From Macrostomum hystrix (lineage: Eukaryota; Platyhelminthes; Macrostomidae): DNA of 64,000 nucleotides. Below are positions 16,531 through 30,900 of this stretch, piece by piece; the stretch's first letter is position 1; the number at the start of each line of letters is the position of its first letter. The stretch lies in the NCBI GenBank assembly GCA_950097015.1, contig CATNEN010000041.1, forward strand, positions 3,560,501 through 3,624,500, written 5' to 3'. The notes beneath the pieces are model-generated. The model ran no database searches. It was not told the origin of the DNA and worked only from the letters and a program-made list of their open reading frames with translations. Made by a program: the position numbers and the translations under genes.

Positions 16531-19500
16531 TCAATGAGGCAGATTACGAGCTTTTTAAACAAGCCCATGCATTAAAGATCCGCGCCTTTTGTCTAGCAAT
16601 TTTTTTCGCTTTGTTTTTACTCGAACTTTCGTGCCCTCATTTAATTAAACAAGTGAGTCCAGCTTTGCTCTCCTATAGCTGCCCCACAGCTGGCTGATAA
16701 GTACGATTCTAGTCAGTTTTGGGGCTGTTTCTGACTGGAAATTTAGTTGCAATATATTCTGTGCAATGAATTGTTTCTAGTAATTGTTACCTCTTTTGCA
16801 CTTCTCTCTACAGAATTTTTCGCCTGAGCAGACTTTTGATTCTCAATTTGAATCTAGCTTCTACCTGATTAGGGATTAAATAGGATTCAGTTTTTTGCTT
16901 CTCCTAGCATTGTCCATGAGCTAATACGATCTGACTATATATAACTCTAAACGTATGCCCAATTTAATACTATTTCTACCTTCGTAGACTCAATCACTGC
17001 GGCCCGCGCATTCATGACTTACCCGCTTTTCTATCATGTCTAGCAGTGCACACAAAGTCGTTCTTTTTTTCTGTATACTTCTTCGCTGCATCTCCGTCAC
17101 AGCTTACACCATGTGTCCCAATACTGTCAGTAGCCTGTTGTGCTTGTCTCGTTCCTAATCTACTTCTCTCTGATAGCAGTAAGACCCAGTTTACTTGACT
17201 GAGACATGACTTGACTGAGTTTTTCTCAGTTCTGAGCTATTAGAATTTGTTGCTTTAAATCAAATCAAATCCGACATTATTTTGTTGTTGAAGTTTTCCT
17301 TTATATTCCAGTTTTTTTAACTCGTATAAGTGATTGCATATTTACAACTCTGAAATTCAGATCTACTCCATGTTATAGATTTTTTCTGTGTTGTGCATTT
17401 TTGTGCTTTTGCTGTTCGATGCTTAATCTAGATCTAGTCATTTCACTTTTTTCTACCTTTTCGCTGCTTTGTCGCTATTTTTGTTGTGACTCGCGCCCAT
17501 TCTTTACTGACGATATTTTAGTGCTCCTGTCACAAAAGTGCAAGAAATGTTGTATGTTTCCTCAGCTTAGAATCTAAATTGGTTTTTATCGCAGTACTTC
17601 TACAATTCGAGCATTTCTGTTGTGTTTATCGTATTCTTAGATGATTATTATTTTTTAAGCCTAGTTAACACTGACAAGCGTTAACTCACCTGCCTGACAC
17701 AGCCTCTGTCCCACTGGCAGTTTTTTTAAACGGACCGTCTAGCAAGTCTGTTGCTTTAAAAGGAGCTTTTTAGATATCGACTCGATAACTGAAACCCGTG
17801 TGAGCAACCAGGACTCAAAAACCCACTCCACCAGTGCTGAAGGGGCATTTTGATTGCAAGGACCCCCTACTGGATTTAGATTGTATGCTGAAAATATGCT
17901 TGTATCAGCCAGTACGAAATGCAAAATGCAAACCAGTGCTTAGATCTGTGATGCAGGTGTCTCAGCTGCAGAAAACTCTTTGAGGCTTGGATGCGCGCCA
18001 GCAGATTGCTGCCAATTTAAGAAGCTTCGACCATCTGCAGATCAAAGAGCGCGGAGGCTGGCAAAGGCAGGCAGGCACATACAGTTTTCCCCAGCAGTTC
18101 AATCGGCATTGGACTCATTATTTTGTTATTTCCTTTTTCGCGTGTGTTGTCGCAGCGAAATAAACTGAGTCGTTGAAAAATAAAATGCTTTTTTCTGTAC
18201 AGTTACAAAATAAGTTCCCAGACTTCTTTCTGTCTTTCCTCTTGCTTACCTCTGGATTTCTGGATCGCACAGCAGCAGCGTTCACCTCGTCTTCCCTCAG
18301 CTTCTGCACCCCTGAGACAAGCTCTGAGGAAGTCTCTGTTAAAGAGTCGGATTACACACCCATCTGTGTCCGCCTCATGATCGAAACAGGATTTCATGAG
18401 ATGCAATAATTACAAATGCAGCGATAAATAAACCCGAACTGATTTTAGATCAGCTCGGTAATAACTGAGCGAAGTACCGGCTTAGCGCATGTTCCGCTGA
18501 TGAAAGTGTTTACCGATGCATACAGCTGCTCTCGTCTGTTCGAGTCTGGGAATGAAGCTCTCCGAAAAACCTTGTGCTTCTGGGGCGCTAAGAGGTAACC
18601 ACATAGCTGCAGTCTGAATGGGAGAGCTGAAACAATCAGGACGTTACTCGAATGCACAATTCTGCATGGGTTTCCATAACTTCGAGGAAGCCAGCTGCGG
18701 ACAGTTGGGGCTAGGGTAATGCTTCATAATCACTGAGGCGGCATGTAAGGTAGGACAGATCAATAATCTAAATGGTTCAGAGCTTAATGGGTGTCACAAA
18801 ACAAGCCTCTAAAAGTTTATTCACGCAGGCAGCTACTTGACTAATTGAGTACAGATGAAAAATGTGGCAGAACTCGTCTATTATCGGTTCACCCCAAATG
18901 TTGTCCTCATTTGGTAGCCTGAAAGTCAGCTGATTCAAGCAGTGAAATTTTACATTTAGAAAGCAGAATTACTATATGACAATGCACTCAATTAATTAGA
19001 GATGAGGCTTGAAAGAAACCAATATAATTTCAATTGCATATACTAACTTGATCTGCGCGTGACTTTCGTGAATAGAGCTTAGCTTCACTTTGACTATTAA
19101 TATGGCAGACAGCACGATGCACAGTACATCATTAATTTCTGGGTGGGTGAGACAGTGGCAAATGTACGTCCTGCAGAATGAGTACTGAAGCCACAGGAAA
19201 CAGGTGAGAGCTGCATAGTATATGCATAGACAAAAGCAGCAGAGAATTGAGCTGCCAGTCAAGCATAGACACTCGCGGAGCAGATGAAAGCCGATCTCCA
19301 GCATAGGAGGTGAACGTGCGATCTGCTTCCAATGAAAGCCCTGCCCTCGAGGAAGATAGAGGAGTGGATGGGAGCTCGGGGGAGAAAGATGAAAACAATT
19401 AACAACAGGCCTATTGTGTTTTGGCCCTAGCTATAACTGAAACTTCTGCATGCCAGTGCTTTAGAGGCGGACTTCCCGAGAAGAAAGGGGAGGGGAATTC

Positions 19501-20066
19501 AATATAAGCCTCCGATCCGTCCAGCCATCAGCTCCCCCTGTCTTTCAGGGTCCGCCGCACATTTCCTTATTTGCCAGGTCACTAAAGTAGCTGTTCTGAA
19601 GGGAATAATACGAGTATACGTGTTGTCTGCAATGCAAACTGCAGATAGGATGAAGCATTGCTCTATGGGTGCATGTATTCAGCATACATCCTGCATGGAA
19701 GGTCGGGAAAGGATGGGCCCTCAGATATTCTATTAAACGCTGCAAAATCGTACTTGCTTCCACAAAGAATCTTTCTGGGGTTCCCCAGGCTATTTTGACA
19801 GCGACTAAAGGGACAGCAACCGGTAGTGACATCGCAATCGAGATGCTTCCTATATCAGCAAAATGATGGCGAACGTCCGTTAAATCGTGAACCGGGCTTT
19901 TTGATTCTGCAGTGCAAATCCGAAGATAAACGTGTCTAGAGTTTTCTTGCTCTATGGCTGGACCAAACTAAAACACTAACTGAAGGCTGAAGCCCTTAGT
20001 AAAAGAAATAGAGCAGGGTCTATTTCTTGGTCTGTGCAAGGCCCCACTTTGGTCGGTCGCCACCTC
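16531..20066. other. Intergenic DNA between LARP1 and the RBM24-like gene
   Basis: About 3.5 kb with only short chance frames (for example 18173-18409 and 19545-19832), none with recognisable motifs, splice logic or repeats. It should contain the LARP1 3' UTR and end; no convincing AATAAA near the stop was found. Confidence 0.5.
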
Positions 20067-20166
20067 ATTGGCTATGGGGGCCGCCGTTTGTGTCAAGAAC
20101 GTGCATTGGCTTTCACCCACCCCACAGCCTTCCTCTCCCCTCCGTCAGGCTTTGCTTTTATAAAAG
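20067..20166 (+). promoter_or_regulatory. CCAAT and TATA boxes of the RBM24-like gene
   Basis: TATAAAAG occupies 20159-20166 in the context TTTTATAAAAGGCC. Inverted CCAAT boxes (ATTGG) occur at 20067 and 20105, about 90 and 55 bp upstream. Transcription would start near 20190, giving a 5' leader of about 100 bases before the ATG at 20295. Elements are seen directly; activity is inferred. Confidence 0.65.
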
Positions 20167-20294
20167 GCCTCTAGCTCTAACGCAGCTAAACTTGCGCCCG
20201 GTCATCCACAGCTCCCGTGCAGGAAAGCCTTGTCGATTCTGCGACTCCCTTTCGATTTTAAAGCTCGTAGCGATCGGAAAGCCCGCAATCGGCC

Positions 20295-23200
20295 ATGTCA
20301 TCATCTTCTTCGTCTCCACTGATGCAGCAGAAGGACACCACATACACCAAAATCTTTGTGGGTGGCCTGCCCTACCACACTACCGACGAGACTCTGCGCA
20401 GCTACTTCGAGCATTTCGGCGACCTGGATGAGGCCGTGGTCATCACCGATCGCAACACTAACAAGAGTCGCGGTTATGGGTTTGTAAGTCGCTGCTTGCT
20501 GTTTGTTGAAGTGATTAAATACCATTCTTGAAGTGACAAATCAGTTGTTTAATCTTACTGGTTGTTGCTAGGCTGAAACACGGGGCAACGGTAACTAGCT
20601 AAAATAATTTTTGACTATGCATTAATCGTCCAAGTCCAAGTGTCCTAGCTATTAGACGCCACTGACGCTGCTTGTAGAATGAATGGACCGCATTGGCCCT
20701 GCACTTGCGTCACCTGGCACAGCTTTATCTCTTGCCCACAGCCTGCACCTTCTCTTTATCTTTGTGTTCCTGCATGGCTGAAACATAGTTAGAACCTACC
20801 GAGCTGTGAGAAAAAAACTGAGCTGGGATAGTGGGCTTCTAGCTTGTGTGTGGCAGCTATTGCAGCTATGGTGCAGATAGCACCGGCCTATTTTTGTGAG
20901 TTGCGGCGCAGCTCCTTTAGCTCGTGCCACTGGCCTACCGTGCTGCGACAGTGCTGCGACTGTCCAAGCCAGGCTTGCTATTGCTTCGTATTATTGTTGA
21001 AGCGCACGTATCTGCCAGCTGGCCTGGCAACAGGGGAAGGAAACATGGAGAAGGAGGAATTTGACTGCTTGCAGGTGACTGCTGGCCAGGCCCAGAGCTC
21101 AAGCAACAAAAAAAGAAACTAAAGGCCGGTGAGCTATAGGATGGGATTCAGCCATAATAGGCTGTCAATGGGGCAATGCGCGCTGTTGCCTACATCATTT
21201 TATATCGTGTAATTCTTTCTCTCATATTCTCCCTGCCCATCCACACGGCCTCCGCAATTACTACAACAGCAGCAGAAGCGTCTGCCCTCAGCCGCCTTCT
21301 GGCCCGCATCCTCTGCCTCATCATAACACAGCCTCCGCCCGCTTCCTTGCTATACAACGCTACCTGCGCGTACACACAGTTTGGATCCAGCCTTCTCTGC
21401 TATTTTGCCTGGCTGTTGCGTGCAGGCAGCGCCCGCTTTTACCTCTCGTCCCATTGCTTGCCAAGCCGGGGAGGCTGGCCGGGGAGGAACCCACGGAATC
21501 GGGATGCTAGGGCTATGCTGGGAGGATTGTGCGGGGAGGTCCAACTCTAACGCTTATACTGATGAGTCACTCCCAGCGAGACAAAGACACTTCGTGGGGA
21601 CGCCTGTTGGGTTTTATGAATGTGGCTTCGAAGCGTCTCCCGAAATTTATACACAAGGACTGAGGAAAGGCCCGATTCGGCTTCTTTGTGAGCCTGTCGC
21701 TTCTCCCTTGCTACCCGTAACGAAGAAATGCGGCCTCGTTGCAAAAATAGTTAAGTTAGAAAGTATTGTTGTTGCTGGGGCCGCTTTCTGGCGTAGACTG
21801 GAGGTAGAACCGCGGATTGGCGGTGACATTATGAATTGGAAAGAAAATAGGAGAGGCTGGACCTTCGCAGTGCAGGATCAGACTTTGTAAACTGCTCTCT
21901 AGCTCCATGCAACTTTAATGTCTCCAGTTAATCCTATCTCCACCTTGCAGTTTTATTGAAGGCACTGCAAGCCCATAAAATTCCGTCTAATTGTTCGTAG
22001 AATCGACGTGACATGCCGCTGAGGAGGAACTGGTCCTTTTCCCGCTAACGCACGATATTTTCCCCCTGGGCATCGGCTTGCATTATTGCTTTGGGTGCTA
22101 TGGGGTTATCAAATGAAGCTGTAACAGAAGTAATTGGCAGTTGTCAAACAGTCTGTGCTCAAAGACACGCATTGCTTCTAAAATCCATTAAAAAACTCCT
22201 CAGGTGACCATGAAGCGACCAGAGGACGCCTTCAAGGCCATCCAAGAGCCCAATCCTTGCATCGACGGGCGCAAAGCCAATGTTAACCTGGCAGTCATCG
22301 GTGCCAAGCCCAGGAGCATTCCCAACGGTGAGTGAGCTATTGTACAGGGCTTGCAATGACCAGGTGAAGCCTAAGCATTCGAAATAGTGAGTGAGCAGTG
22401 TGCTGGCCTTTAAAGCGGTACAGTGTGCGATGACGGACCAAGCAGCTGAATTCACAAAGTGAGCTCCTTATCCAATATTTTATGTAGCCTGGCTGTTTTG
22501 TGGCCACAGGGTCCATCTATTGTGCCCGCATTGTGCCCAATATCGATGCATAAAATCTATGTTAACATTGCGCGAGCCCAATGTCTTCCTGCAGAGAGCC
22601 GGGAGAGCACAAGCTCTGCACCTAAATGACATATCAGTATTGTATCCGACTGAAAGATCTGCGCCGTGCGCAGGATGAAGCAGGCTGAGATGCCTTAGTC
22701 CTAGCAGCTCCAGTCTTGCATGGAGGGTAGGAGGGGGGCTTATTTCTGCTCACAAAAATTAAAAATAACCGACCAGCCACGCGAAATGTATGCGCGGCTT
22801 GTATAGCAGCGACTATAACAATGCCGCTGACACAGTTCTGTGCTCAGACCAGGGTGGGGGTGTGCTCAGACGGGCGCATAGGAACAACAATATTTGCCAT
22901 GGCAAGTGTTCGGTTCTGCAGAAATCCGTCTGTTTCTAATTGCCCCTCAGCACCTCTCACGCCTGAGAGGAGGACAGAGCTCAGGCACAATGGAAACACT
23001 GACATTGCGCGTGACAGTCGAGCATCTAAGCTCTGTAGTTTGGGGTGGGGCACTCAGCCATAGTCTTGCTGGCACCAGCCTGCTGAGAGCCTCGGACCCT
23101 CCGGCAGAAAATGCCGGCCCTGTGCGCACTGAGCAAGCAACTGCCGCCCCTTCATCATTGTTCTCCCAATTCTCGCATGCTTCATCGAGCGCATTCGAAG

Positions 23201-25750
23201 CCCAGCCAGACGCGCTAGCTGCTCCTGATGCCTCTTCACCCATGGCTCCCTGTAGTGCCTGAAATTTTATGGCACTTTATCGCTGCAACGGCTTTATGGC
23301 CTCGGACTGACAATTCGATTAAAACTCGAGGTCGCGGGCTTTTCGCATTTTATACTTCAGTACCTCGCAGTAATTGCCTTGCTTTCTTGTCTTACATGAA
23401 AACTCTATGTTAGGTAGTTAATGCCTATGTGTTGGTTGGGCCTTGCAGTCAGTGCTTCTGTGTAGGTTTAAAGCTGATTGAAGCTGTTAATGTGCACCGT
23501 GAGACCATCATATAATTGTCATTTTAGTACTTCACTTATATCGGCAAATAAGTCTTAAAATGAGTCTTAAAAATGTTTACTCATGTTTTTAAACTCGCTT
23601 GCTCTCTTGCTCACATAGTATATATGCCGGGGTATTCGAAAGCTCGGGTAATGCTTTGACTTTGTTTTGTTAGAACTCTACGAGTACTCATAAATTTCGT
23701 GAGAATCTAAATTTAGGTGTTTTTTCTGACAAGGAGACAGAGGTGCGAAGGATACAATTGTGATACAAAAAACTTCCGTCATTCCGCATCCTCCGAACCC
23801 ATTCTTTCCCATGTCCTTTTAGCTCACCTGCAGGCTCTGGCTCTGGCGCGGCTTCAGCAGGGAGTTCAGCATCAGCATCAGCAGGCCACGTGAGTGATCC
23901 TTTAGAAGGCTATCCTTCTTCTATTTTGCCATGGAACTTGACAGCGAAGCTAGAAATGAGCAATCTTTCCTAATCTGCAGCAATGACGAAAATAGCAAAA
24001 CATTTTCGAATAGCAGCCTGACCGATTTTTGCCTGCTCCGGCTGAATCAGCAAGGGAAAATCAGCAGGGGTTGATAGCAGGGGCCATCCTAGAAACTAAA
24101 ATGATTCGCGGCAGCAACAAGACTATACCAGCGTTTTAATCTTCCATTTACACAGCCGCTAGCTGAGCAGAGCTGCTCCCACAGCAGCAGGTATTGCACC
24201 AGAGTACTACTCGTATAGTCCTCACAGTCGGGCTGAAGTGAAAACTTGGCGAGCCTTAGCGGCCATATACTCTCACAAAGTGCTTTCTCTGTATATAGTT
24301 TTTGACCTGTCTTTCTTCTTAATCGTTTGCTTGAAGTCTGTTTCCCCAACGGTGAAAGTGACTCTGGAGGCCTACAGCCTCCTAGCCCGGTCACAAACAA
24401 TTTGCAGTGCCGAGTCTAGTAACTGTCGCTATCGCAGACCAGAACCCGCTGTCCATCCAGCTCTCCAGTGCCACAATGGTGCCCCAGCAGCTTCCCTAGC
24501 GCTCTGCCAGTTATTCTTAGACCCCTTAAACTATCCAGCCCTCCTGCTGGTCCGGGTGGGTAGAATAAGTGAGAGAAAGGAAGGTGCGGCAGGCAGCTGG
24601 GACCACTCGGAGAGGTATTTTTTCCCTGACAGGCCTGGTTGTCGGGGTGAGGCTCCGGGAAGTCGGCAATAGCAGCAATAGTGCTGGTAAAGCACATTGA
24701 TAGCATTTCCCATGAGGCTGGGGAGTGAAGCAAGAGGTGCGCAACTTCATTAGCGCACGAGACGGTAAGGGGAAGGGTTGGCTCCACGAACGCATCCAGC
24801 CTGATGCTTTGATTCCTTCTTGCTTAGCCGGTGCAGATCGATGGCACCCGCAGATTCTGCAGCTCCTAAACCCTATCGGAAAGGCAGCTTCTGCAGCTGG
24901 CGGACGGGTGCCGCATCAGCAGGCTCTCTAACCTAGCCACTGTCAGCCCGCTCATTAACAATAATACCATATCCTCTATATTTTATGGATTGCTGTGTTA
25001 GGACTTGCCGTGCTTCATCTAGGTCCGAGTATTACCCACGACAGATGCGTCTAATGAAAGAAGTCGAGGGGCACGCAGCATAGGGCCTAACAAATTGAAT
25101 CTCGGTTGAATCTCGAAAAATCTAGCCGGCGTTTCTTTAGCGCCCCAAAACAATGATTGTTAATCACTCGCTTGCGGCACTACTAACAATGTCCAGTACG
25201 AAATGTGGCCAACGGTGATTTTCCCGTTAAAATCTTCCGTGTTTCCAGGCTGCCACAGCTGGCTTCGTACGCGTACCAGCCCGTGGTGACACCGGCCGGC
25301 CTCGTGGCCCTCACGCCTCCCGTCTCCAGCGGCATCGGCGGCTCCCAGTCTACCGTGGGTGCCAGCACAAGTATGCTTGATTATGCCACATCTGCCATGT
25401 ACCAGCAGTACCAGCAGTACGCCGCAGCCTACCCCGGACTGTCCGAGTCTGCCATGCTACAGCTGGCTCAGGTGAGTAACTGTAGCTACTCGGGAATCCC
25501 TTATCTAATCGACGGTTTGCGAATTCGACTATAACTTGCACCAACGTTATCATACAGACCTGTCGCAATTCTGATCCTCCCCACCTCGCAGGCTTCCTAC
25601 CTGCCACAGTATTACGCTGCCGCTGCGGCTGCAGGAATGCCGGGCGCTTTGGGCCTCGGCGCTTCTCTGAGCGGCACATCAGTACTGTCCGGTGGGCAGG
25701 CGATTCCCAGCAGCTTCCTACAGCCGGGCAGTCAGGAGCGAGCTCAGTGA
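20295..25750 (+). CDS. RBM24/RBM38-like RRM protein
   Basis: Exons 20295-20483, 22204-22327, 23823-23889, 25249-25471 and 25592-25750 join in phase to 253 residues. A single RNA recognition motif fills about residues 12-105: RNP2 IFVGGL at 20-25, RNP1 RGYGFV at 59-64, preceded by the QKDTTYTK signature and followed by [18 protein letters not shown], all characteristic of RBM24/RBM38. The tail is rich in Ala, Gln and Tyr ([28 protein letters not shown]), as in the family. Relatives bind GU-rich RNA and control splicing, stability and translation, notably in muscle and in p53/p63 pathways. The first intron splits RNP1 at GF/V. Exon 3 (23823-23889, encoding an [13 protein letters not shown] stretch) is the least certain, supported by phase and splice sites only. 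ATG context is good (GGCCATGTC). The promoter is just upstream. Confidence 0.9.
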
Positions 25751-26734
25751 GGGCCTACCACGGCCCATGGGCCTTCCACGGCCCATCTTAGAGGCTTGTC
25801 ACAACTGGGAGCGCAGCTGATATGTACTATGCTGTGATTTAGTCCTCAGCTCAAACTTCCTCGTGCGTCGTCCTCCACCGCATCATTGCCCCACCTCCCC
25901 GTTAGAGTGCTTTTTCAGGCCCGCTGCAAACTCAAATCGAGCCCCGAATGTTGCATTTGCATGCAGGCGCGCATTCAGAGTCCGGCAGTTCCCATTGAAG
26001 CAGCTATTCCAGTATTTCATAACCCAATTCATCATTTCATCATAACCCAACAGGATCCCTTGCTCACAGGGTTATGGCCCATGTAATCATTGGCTCAAAA
26101 TGATAATGCCATTTAAAGGAAAAACTAGGAAAACGGTAGTACAGTCATTTAGTTCCAACTTTTCACCCAGAACCTGGTAAAATAGCAATGTTTAAATCGC
26201 TGCTTGTTCATCTAGCTAATTCGCTTATTTTATTTGCTTTCACGCTTGTGTCACAATGTCCCACAGTTAGAGCACACTGCCTATATCTCATTTGTATTTC
26301 ACGCGTTTGTGAAAGATTTTACTCATGACAAAGGTAAAAATATTGTTCGGCTGTTAGTAGCTCGGGTCTCATGTCACCGCCCAGAACAGATCTCTAATTT
26401 TACGAGTGTTCCAAAGTCGAGTACGATTGTCGTCTTTCCCAAACCCCATTTTAATGAAGCTAACGTGATGCGCATCTGAAGCTAAACCACCTTACTGTAC
26501 ATGCGTGCCTCACCTTACTGTAATCCGTGTGCAAACTGCAAGATGCTCTTGGATTTGCGCACTTCAACCAAGCGCTCCTCCACCCACTCTGGACGCGAGT
26601 CCAGGCTGATTGGCATGGGGACCCATCAAGCTGTTTCCTTATGTATTATGAAATACTGTATTGCTTCTTTTGATTGTTTTGAAATCATTGACTGCGGAGC
26701 AATTTGAGAATGCGTAGTTGTCATGTGAAAGATT
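25751..26734. other. 3' flank of the RBM24-like gene, no gene seen
   Basis: Holds the presumed 3' UTR of the RBM24-like gene and intergenic DNA; short frames only. No clear poly(A) signal was found close to the stop. Confidence 0.45.
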
Positions 26735-27130
26735 TTGGCTCGACTGACAAACGTTGGTTTTTAAATACAACCGCATCAAGCAAAGCGCTGAGAACACTGC
26801 GTTTTCATCACCGAATATGTGGAATGTTTATTTGGCTCGACTGACAAACGTTGGTTTTTAAATACAACCGCATCAAGCAAAGCGCTGAGAACACTGCGTT
26901 TTCATCACCGAATATGTGGAATGTTTATTTGGCTCGACTGACAAACGTTGGTTTTTAAATACAACCGCATCAAGCAAAGCGCTGAGAACACTGCGTTTTC
27001 ATCACCGAATATGTGGAATGTTTATTTGGCTCGACTGACAAACGTTGGTTTTTAAATACAACCGCATCAAGCAAAGCGCTGAGAACACTGCGTTTTCATC
27101 ACCGAATATGTGGAATGTTTATTTGGCTCG
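26735..27130. repeat. 97-bp tandem repeat, four copies
   Basis: The marker GGCTCGACTGACAAACG recurs at 26737, 26834, 26931 and 27028, and GGCTCG again at 27125, exactly 97 bp apart. The copies look identical on reading, implying very recent expansion or ongoing homogenisation. A 78-codon frame across the last copy is periodic noise. Confidence 0.95.
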
Positions 27131-27878
27131 AATTCGCAGCAACTACTGACAATAATGTGATGCGAACTCTTACTTTTGTACATGCTGCTAGGAGTTCCTT
27201 ACTGACCCAGTTAGCTAGGAATGGAGTAGGGCGAAACTGTACTGCATGACTCATGTTATATGATGGTGAAATGACCAAAGAAATATTCGTACAGTTTATA
27301 AGAACAGTAATTTTTTTAATTATTAGTTCGTATATTTGCTTAGCACCGAGGAAGAAGACTGAAGTATAACGAACAATCGTGGGCAACTGAACCACTGCAT
27401 GGACTACTGCCGTACTCGTACTAGTGGTCCTAAGCCCATTATAGCATAACTTAGAAGTCGATACACAATAGTTAAGATATTTAGTACTGAGATCTTGCAT
27501 AGAGTTTCTATTCCGAACTGACTAGTTAAATGAAATGAACACTGAAAGTTAAAATTAAATCAACCTTACTAGCTCGTAATAGTACTGAATCTTTGCACAA
27601 GCATTCGTGCTGATCTGAAGACGATTATAGAACTATATTCGCAATTAAATTGTTTTTACCTATCAAATTTAAATCCTGCTCGAAGGAGTCTGGATATATT
27701 TCTTCCGCAAAGCAATTTTTCATCAACGCAGACTACTACTCCCAGTAGATCATGTTGGTAGCTAACTAATGCCCACTTTTATGTGCCGGCTTTTCTCTCA
27801 CCCGATTGGCTGTGAGTAGTAGCGTGGTCCACTAACCCGCAGTCAGTGCCCTCCGATTTCCTCATCTCCCTTCAACAG
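27131..27878. other. Upstream region of the VGLUT-like gene
   Basis: Non-coding. Near the end are an inverted CCAAT (GATTGGCTG, about 27803) and a pyrimidine-rich splice acceptor, CTCCCTTCAACAG, ending at 27878, 73 bases before the start codon. It marks either a 5' UTR intron or a trans-splice site. Confidence 0.45.
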
Positions 27879-27951
27879 CTTCCGAGATCTGAAAAAGGAG
27901 CGCAAAATTTTGAGCTGACCACGCTGCTGAATCAAATCGAGTGCTCCAGCG

Positions 27952-30900
27952 ATGCAGGACCTTAAGGACCAGATACTCGAGCCTGGGTGGAGGGACCAGG
28001 CGAAGTCGTCACTGGCTGCACTGAGGAGGTGAGCTCAGGTGGTCTTTATTCACCATTTTATTTGCGTTATTTTAATCGAGATCAAATTCAGTTCGTGAAA
28101 GAAACAGAAGAAATAGTTACTGAAATCTGAAGCACAACTTGAAGCGGATAATTAAACGATTAGCACCAGAAAGACTTCTAGAAATTGATTTTTGTTTTGA
28201 ATTGTCGATTGCTTTTTGTTGTTATTACACTAGTTTGCACATGCAGGCAAAAATTTATTTTTATTTTTTTGAGAGAAACAAACGACTCAAGATAAAAGCA
28301 ACCGAAATGTTAGGGATAAAACAAAAAATATGAAAAGAGTGACTCTGAACAAAAAAGGAGGGAAAAATAACATTCAGGTAGCACATATAATAACACAGGA
28401 CCACTAGTAGTTAGCAGTCCTTCAGCAGGTTAGTAGTTTTGTAATCTACTTTAGTAGGTAGTCCTTGAAAATAACTTTAGGGCAGTACTTTCTTTTTCTG
28501 TCTCTATAATGTATACTTCCAGTTCAGAGCTTCAGAGTTCGGATTCAGAAATTGATTTTTCGAATCTCAAGCTCAGGGAAAAATGTGCGTCATCATGCAA
28601 AATATTTAATTCCCCGTTTATTAAGCTGTAAAATGAATATCAGCTCAGCTGGGGCAGAATGGATGGGTGTAGCGGTCCAGTCAATCAACTGAACAGTTGT
28701 AAACTACCCTTGGATTTTTATGCCCTGATGCGTCGATTATCTTAGGTACGTTTTTAGATTTAGGTTCTTTCGAAAATGTAAACCTTTTCAAGCTTTCGAA
28801 GTTTGCAGTAATTTATGTTTTGTCTTTTTTATTTTATCTAGCGGAGCATTACTTTCTTAATAATGACTTAAACAACACTCGAATCTAAAGATTCTAGGGT
28901 AACATAAGATCTTGAAATCTCGTAGAAGATCGATAGAATATATCGAGCATTCTTGTATTCGAAAATACTAGCTTTCATATCAATTGTGCTGATACTTCTT
29001 GAGCAAGCCTAACTGGTAAGAAATATATAGAAAAAAATTGGGAGCTATTGATGGAATTTTTTAAATGGGAAGAGGAAAATGTAAAGTCCTAAGACTCAAG
29101 AACTAATACAATTTGCTACTGTAATGTTACCCACAGTAATGTGTCTGCTAGGCATGGGCGGAAGTGGAAAATACATGTGAAGGCGCTCGCAAGAGTGCAA
29201 AATAAACGACAATGCTGCCAACTGCAGCAGGCACATGACAGCCATTGTGCAGCCGGCCCATGATTGATGCCGCAGTTCAACGAGGCGGCATTTCCGTCAT
29301 TCAAACAGCTTCTTTTATGATTCAGTCGAGAATTTATTCTCACAATTTTGAAACTCTTATTTCAAGGGCCGCGACTCCGTGGGGAAGAAGGATTTGAAAG
29401 GTGTGGGCCAGAGCCCAAAGCGCGCAGAGCTGCAGCTGCAGGGCGGGCAAGTCATGCGTGAAATTGAGAAGCCTCTAAAGCGGCCACGAAAGCTGCCTCT
29501 TTGAGGCTTCGCCCTGCAAGCGGATTGCGCTGAGATTCGGACTGGCGAAACGCGAAGCCCCAGCTCCATATTCCTCGAGCTTCAGCGAGTTTGATTCAGA
29601 ATGCTTTGCAGTGCATCTATTTCAGGTCAGTTCGGAGCATCATCATTTCAGGTTACACGAGGTGCATGGCTATCAGGTGACGCGCCTGAACCAAGCACAA
29701 AGACATTGGGACAGGCGGTCTCTAGCTTTTCTGCGGAATCGATGAGCTTTGCTGGCACAACAGCAAGGACGCATGCATGTAGGGCGGGAGGGCGATTTAT
29801 CACCGAGCAAGCCGATCTCCATCATTCCCAGGTTAATCGGACCGCCTTTGTTTGGAAACCCGGTAAGCTGGGCTCGGATGGCAGTGACTTTAGCGGATTA
29901 TCAGCGCACTTGGGCAGCACCCCGCAGAGAAGGCGAGCTCAGGTGCTGGACGCGCAGCGCTGAAAATTTTAAGCCTGGATTATTCCCAACATTGGTTCGA
30001 AATATCCTGCAGAAGAGCTGGGTTGATTCGCGGATTGGAGCGCCATGGCTGCATTTTCTAGACTGTCTAGAGAGCTGGCCCTAGTTCTATCTCTAACTTT
30101 CAGATCCTTCCACAAAATTTCTCACCTCTTTTTTCATCAAGATAATCTCTGTAAGTCCCCATTTCACTGTGAAATAATCTTCCCCTGGCCCAGCCTGCGA
30201 GAGAAATAGATTAACGATTGCGGGTCGAATTGAATGCGGGGACTGGCGATCAGTGTCGCTCCGCTGTTGAGATTGCCAAGCCAAATTTGCGCACTTCGGC
30301 GGAAATAAAAAATGAGAAAGAAACCATTATAGGGATAAGGATAAACCATTTGTGTGATAAGCCAAACGCAATTTGCTCTAATCTCTTCTTGACTGCCTAG
30401 TGCTCTGCTCCAGCACAGCCTCTCAAAATTCGCTTCGGGCTGGGAATCCCGTCCGAGCATACCTAAATTGAGAAAAAGGAAAAAAGCATCCCACTTGCCG
30501 ACTCAAGTTGATAACGCCGTGGTCTCTGATCTCTGGGCTAGCAAAATCGGACAGGATCTTTGCTGCCCTCTCGTTTGTGAAAAGCCGCCCCAATCATTAT
30601 TCTTACATTCGCACAACAGGCCGCTCCCGTGAGTTTCTAATAATCCATTTTCCAGTCCTGCCATGCGCAGTCATCTTTTCTACTACAGCACTGCAGCTCA
30701 GTGCCCACGGCTTTCACCGCCTGAGCCTGTAGGTTGACTGCCGCTCACGCATACTGTACCCGGCCTCCTCCGGCCTCCCGGACCCGGCATAGATGCCACT
30801 CTCACATGTCATACCTCCCTCTTCTATTTAGCAAAGCCGACTTTGTTTAAACTTAAGGCACTCAAAGGCGGCCAGCCAAAAATGGGCAGCAAACGAATCG

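Noticed and set aside
21176-21890. Frames of 124 and 169 codons in RBM24-like intron 1
   Set aside because: The RRM is continuous from exon 1 to exon 2 without them; no recognisable domain.
29601-30084. Overlapping plus frames in VGLUT-like intron 1
   Set aside because: No similarity or splice signals, and exon 1 to exon 2 phase needs no further exon.
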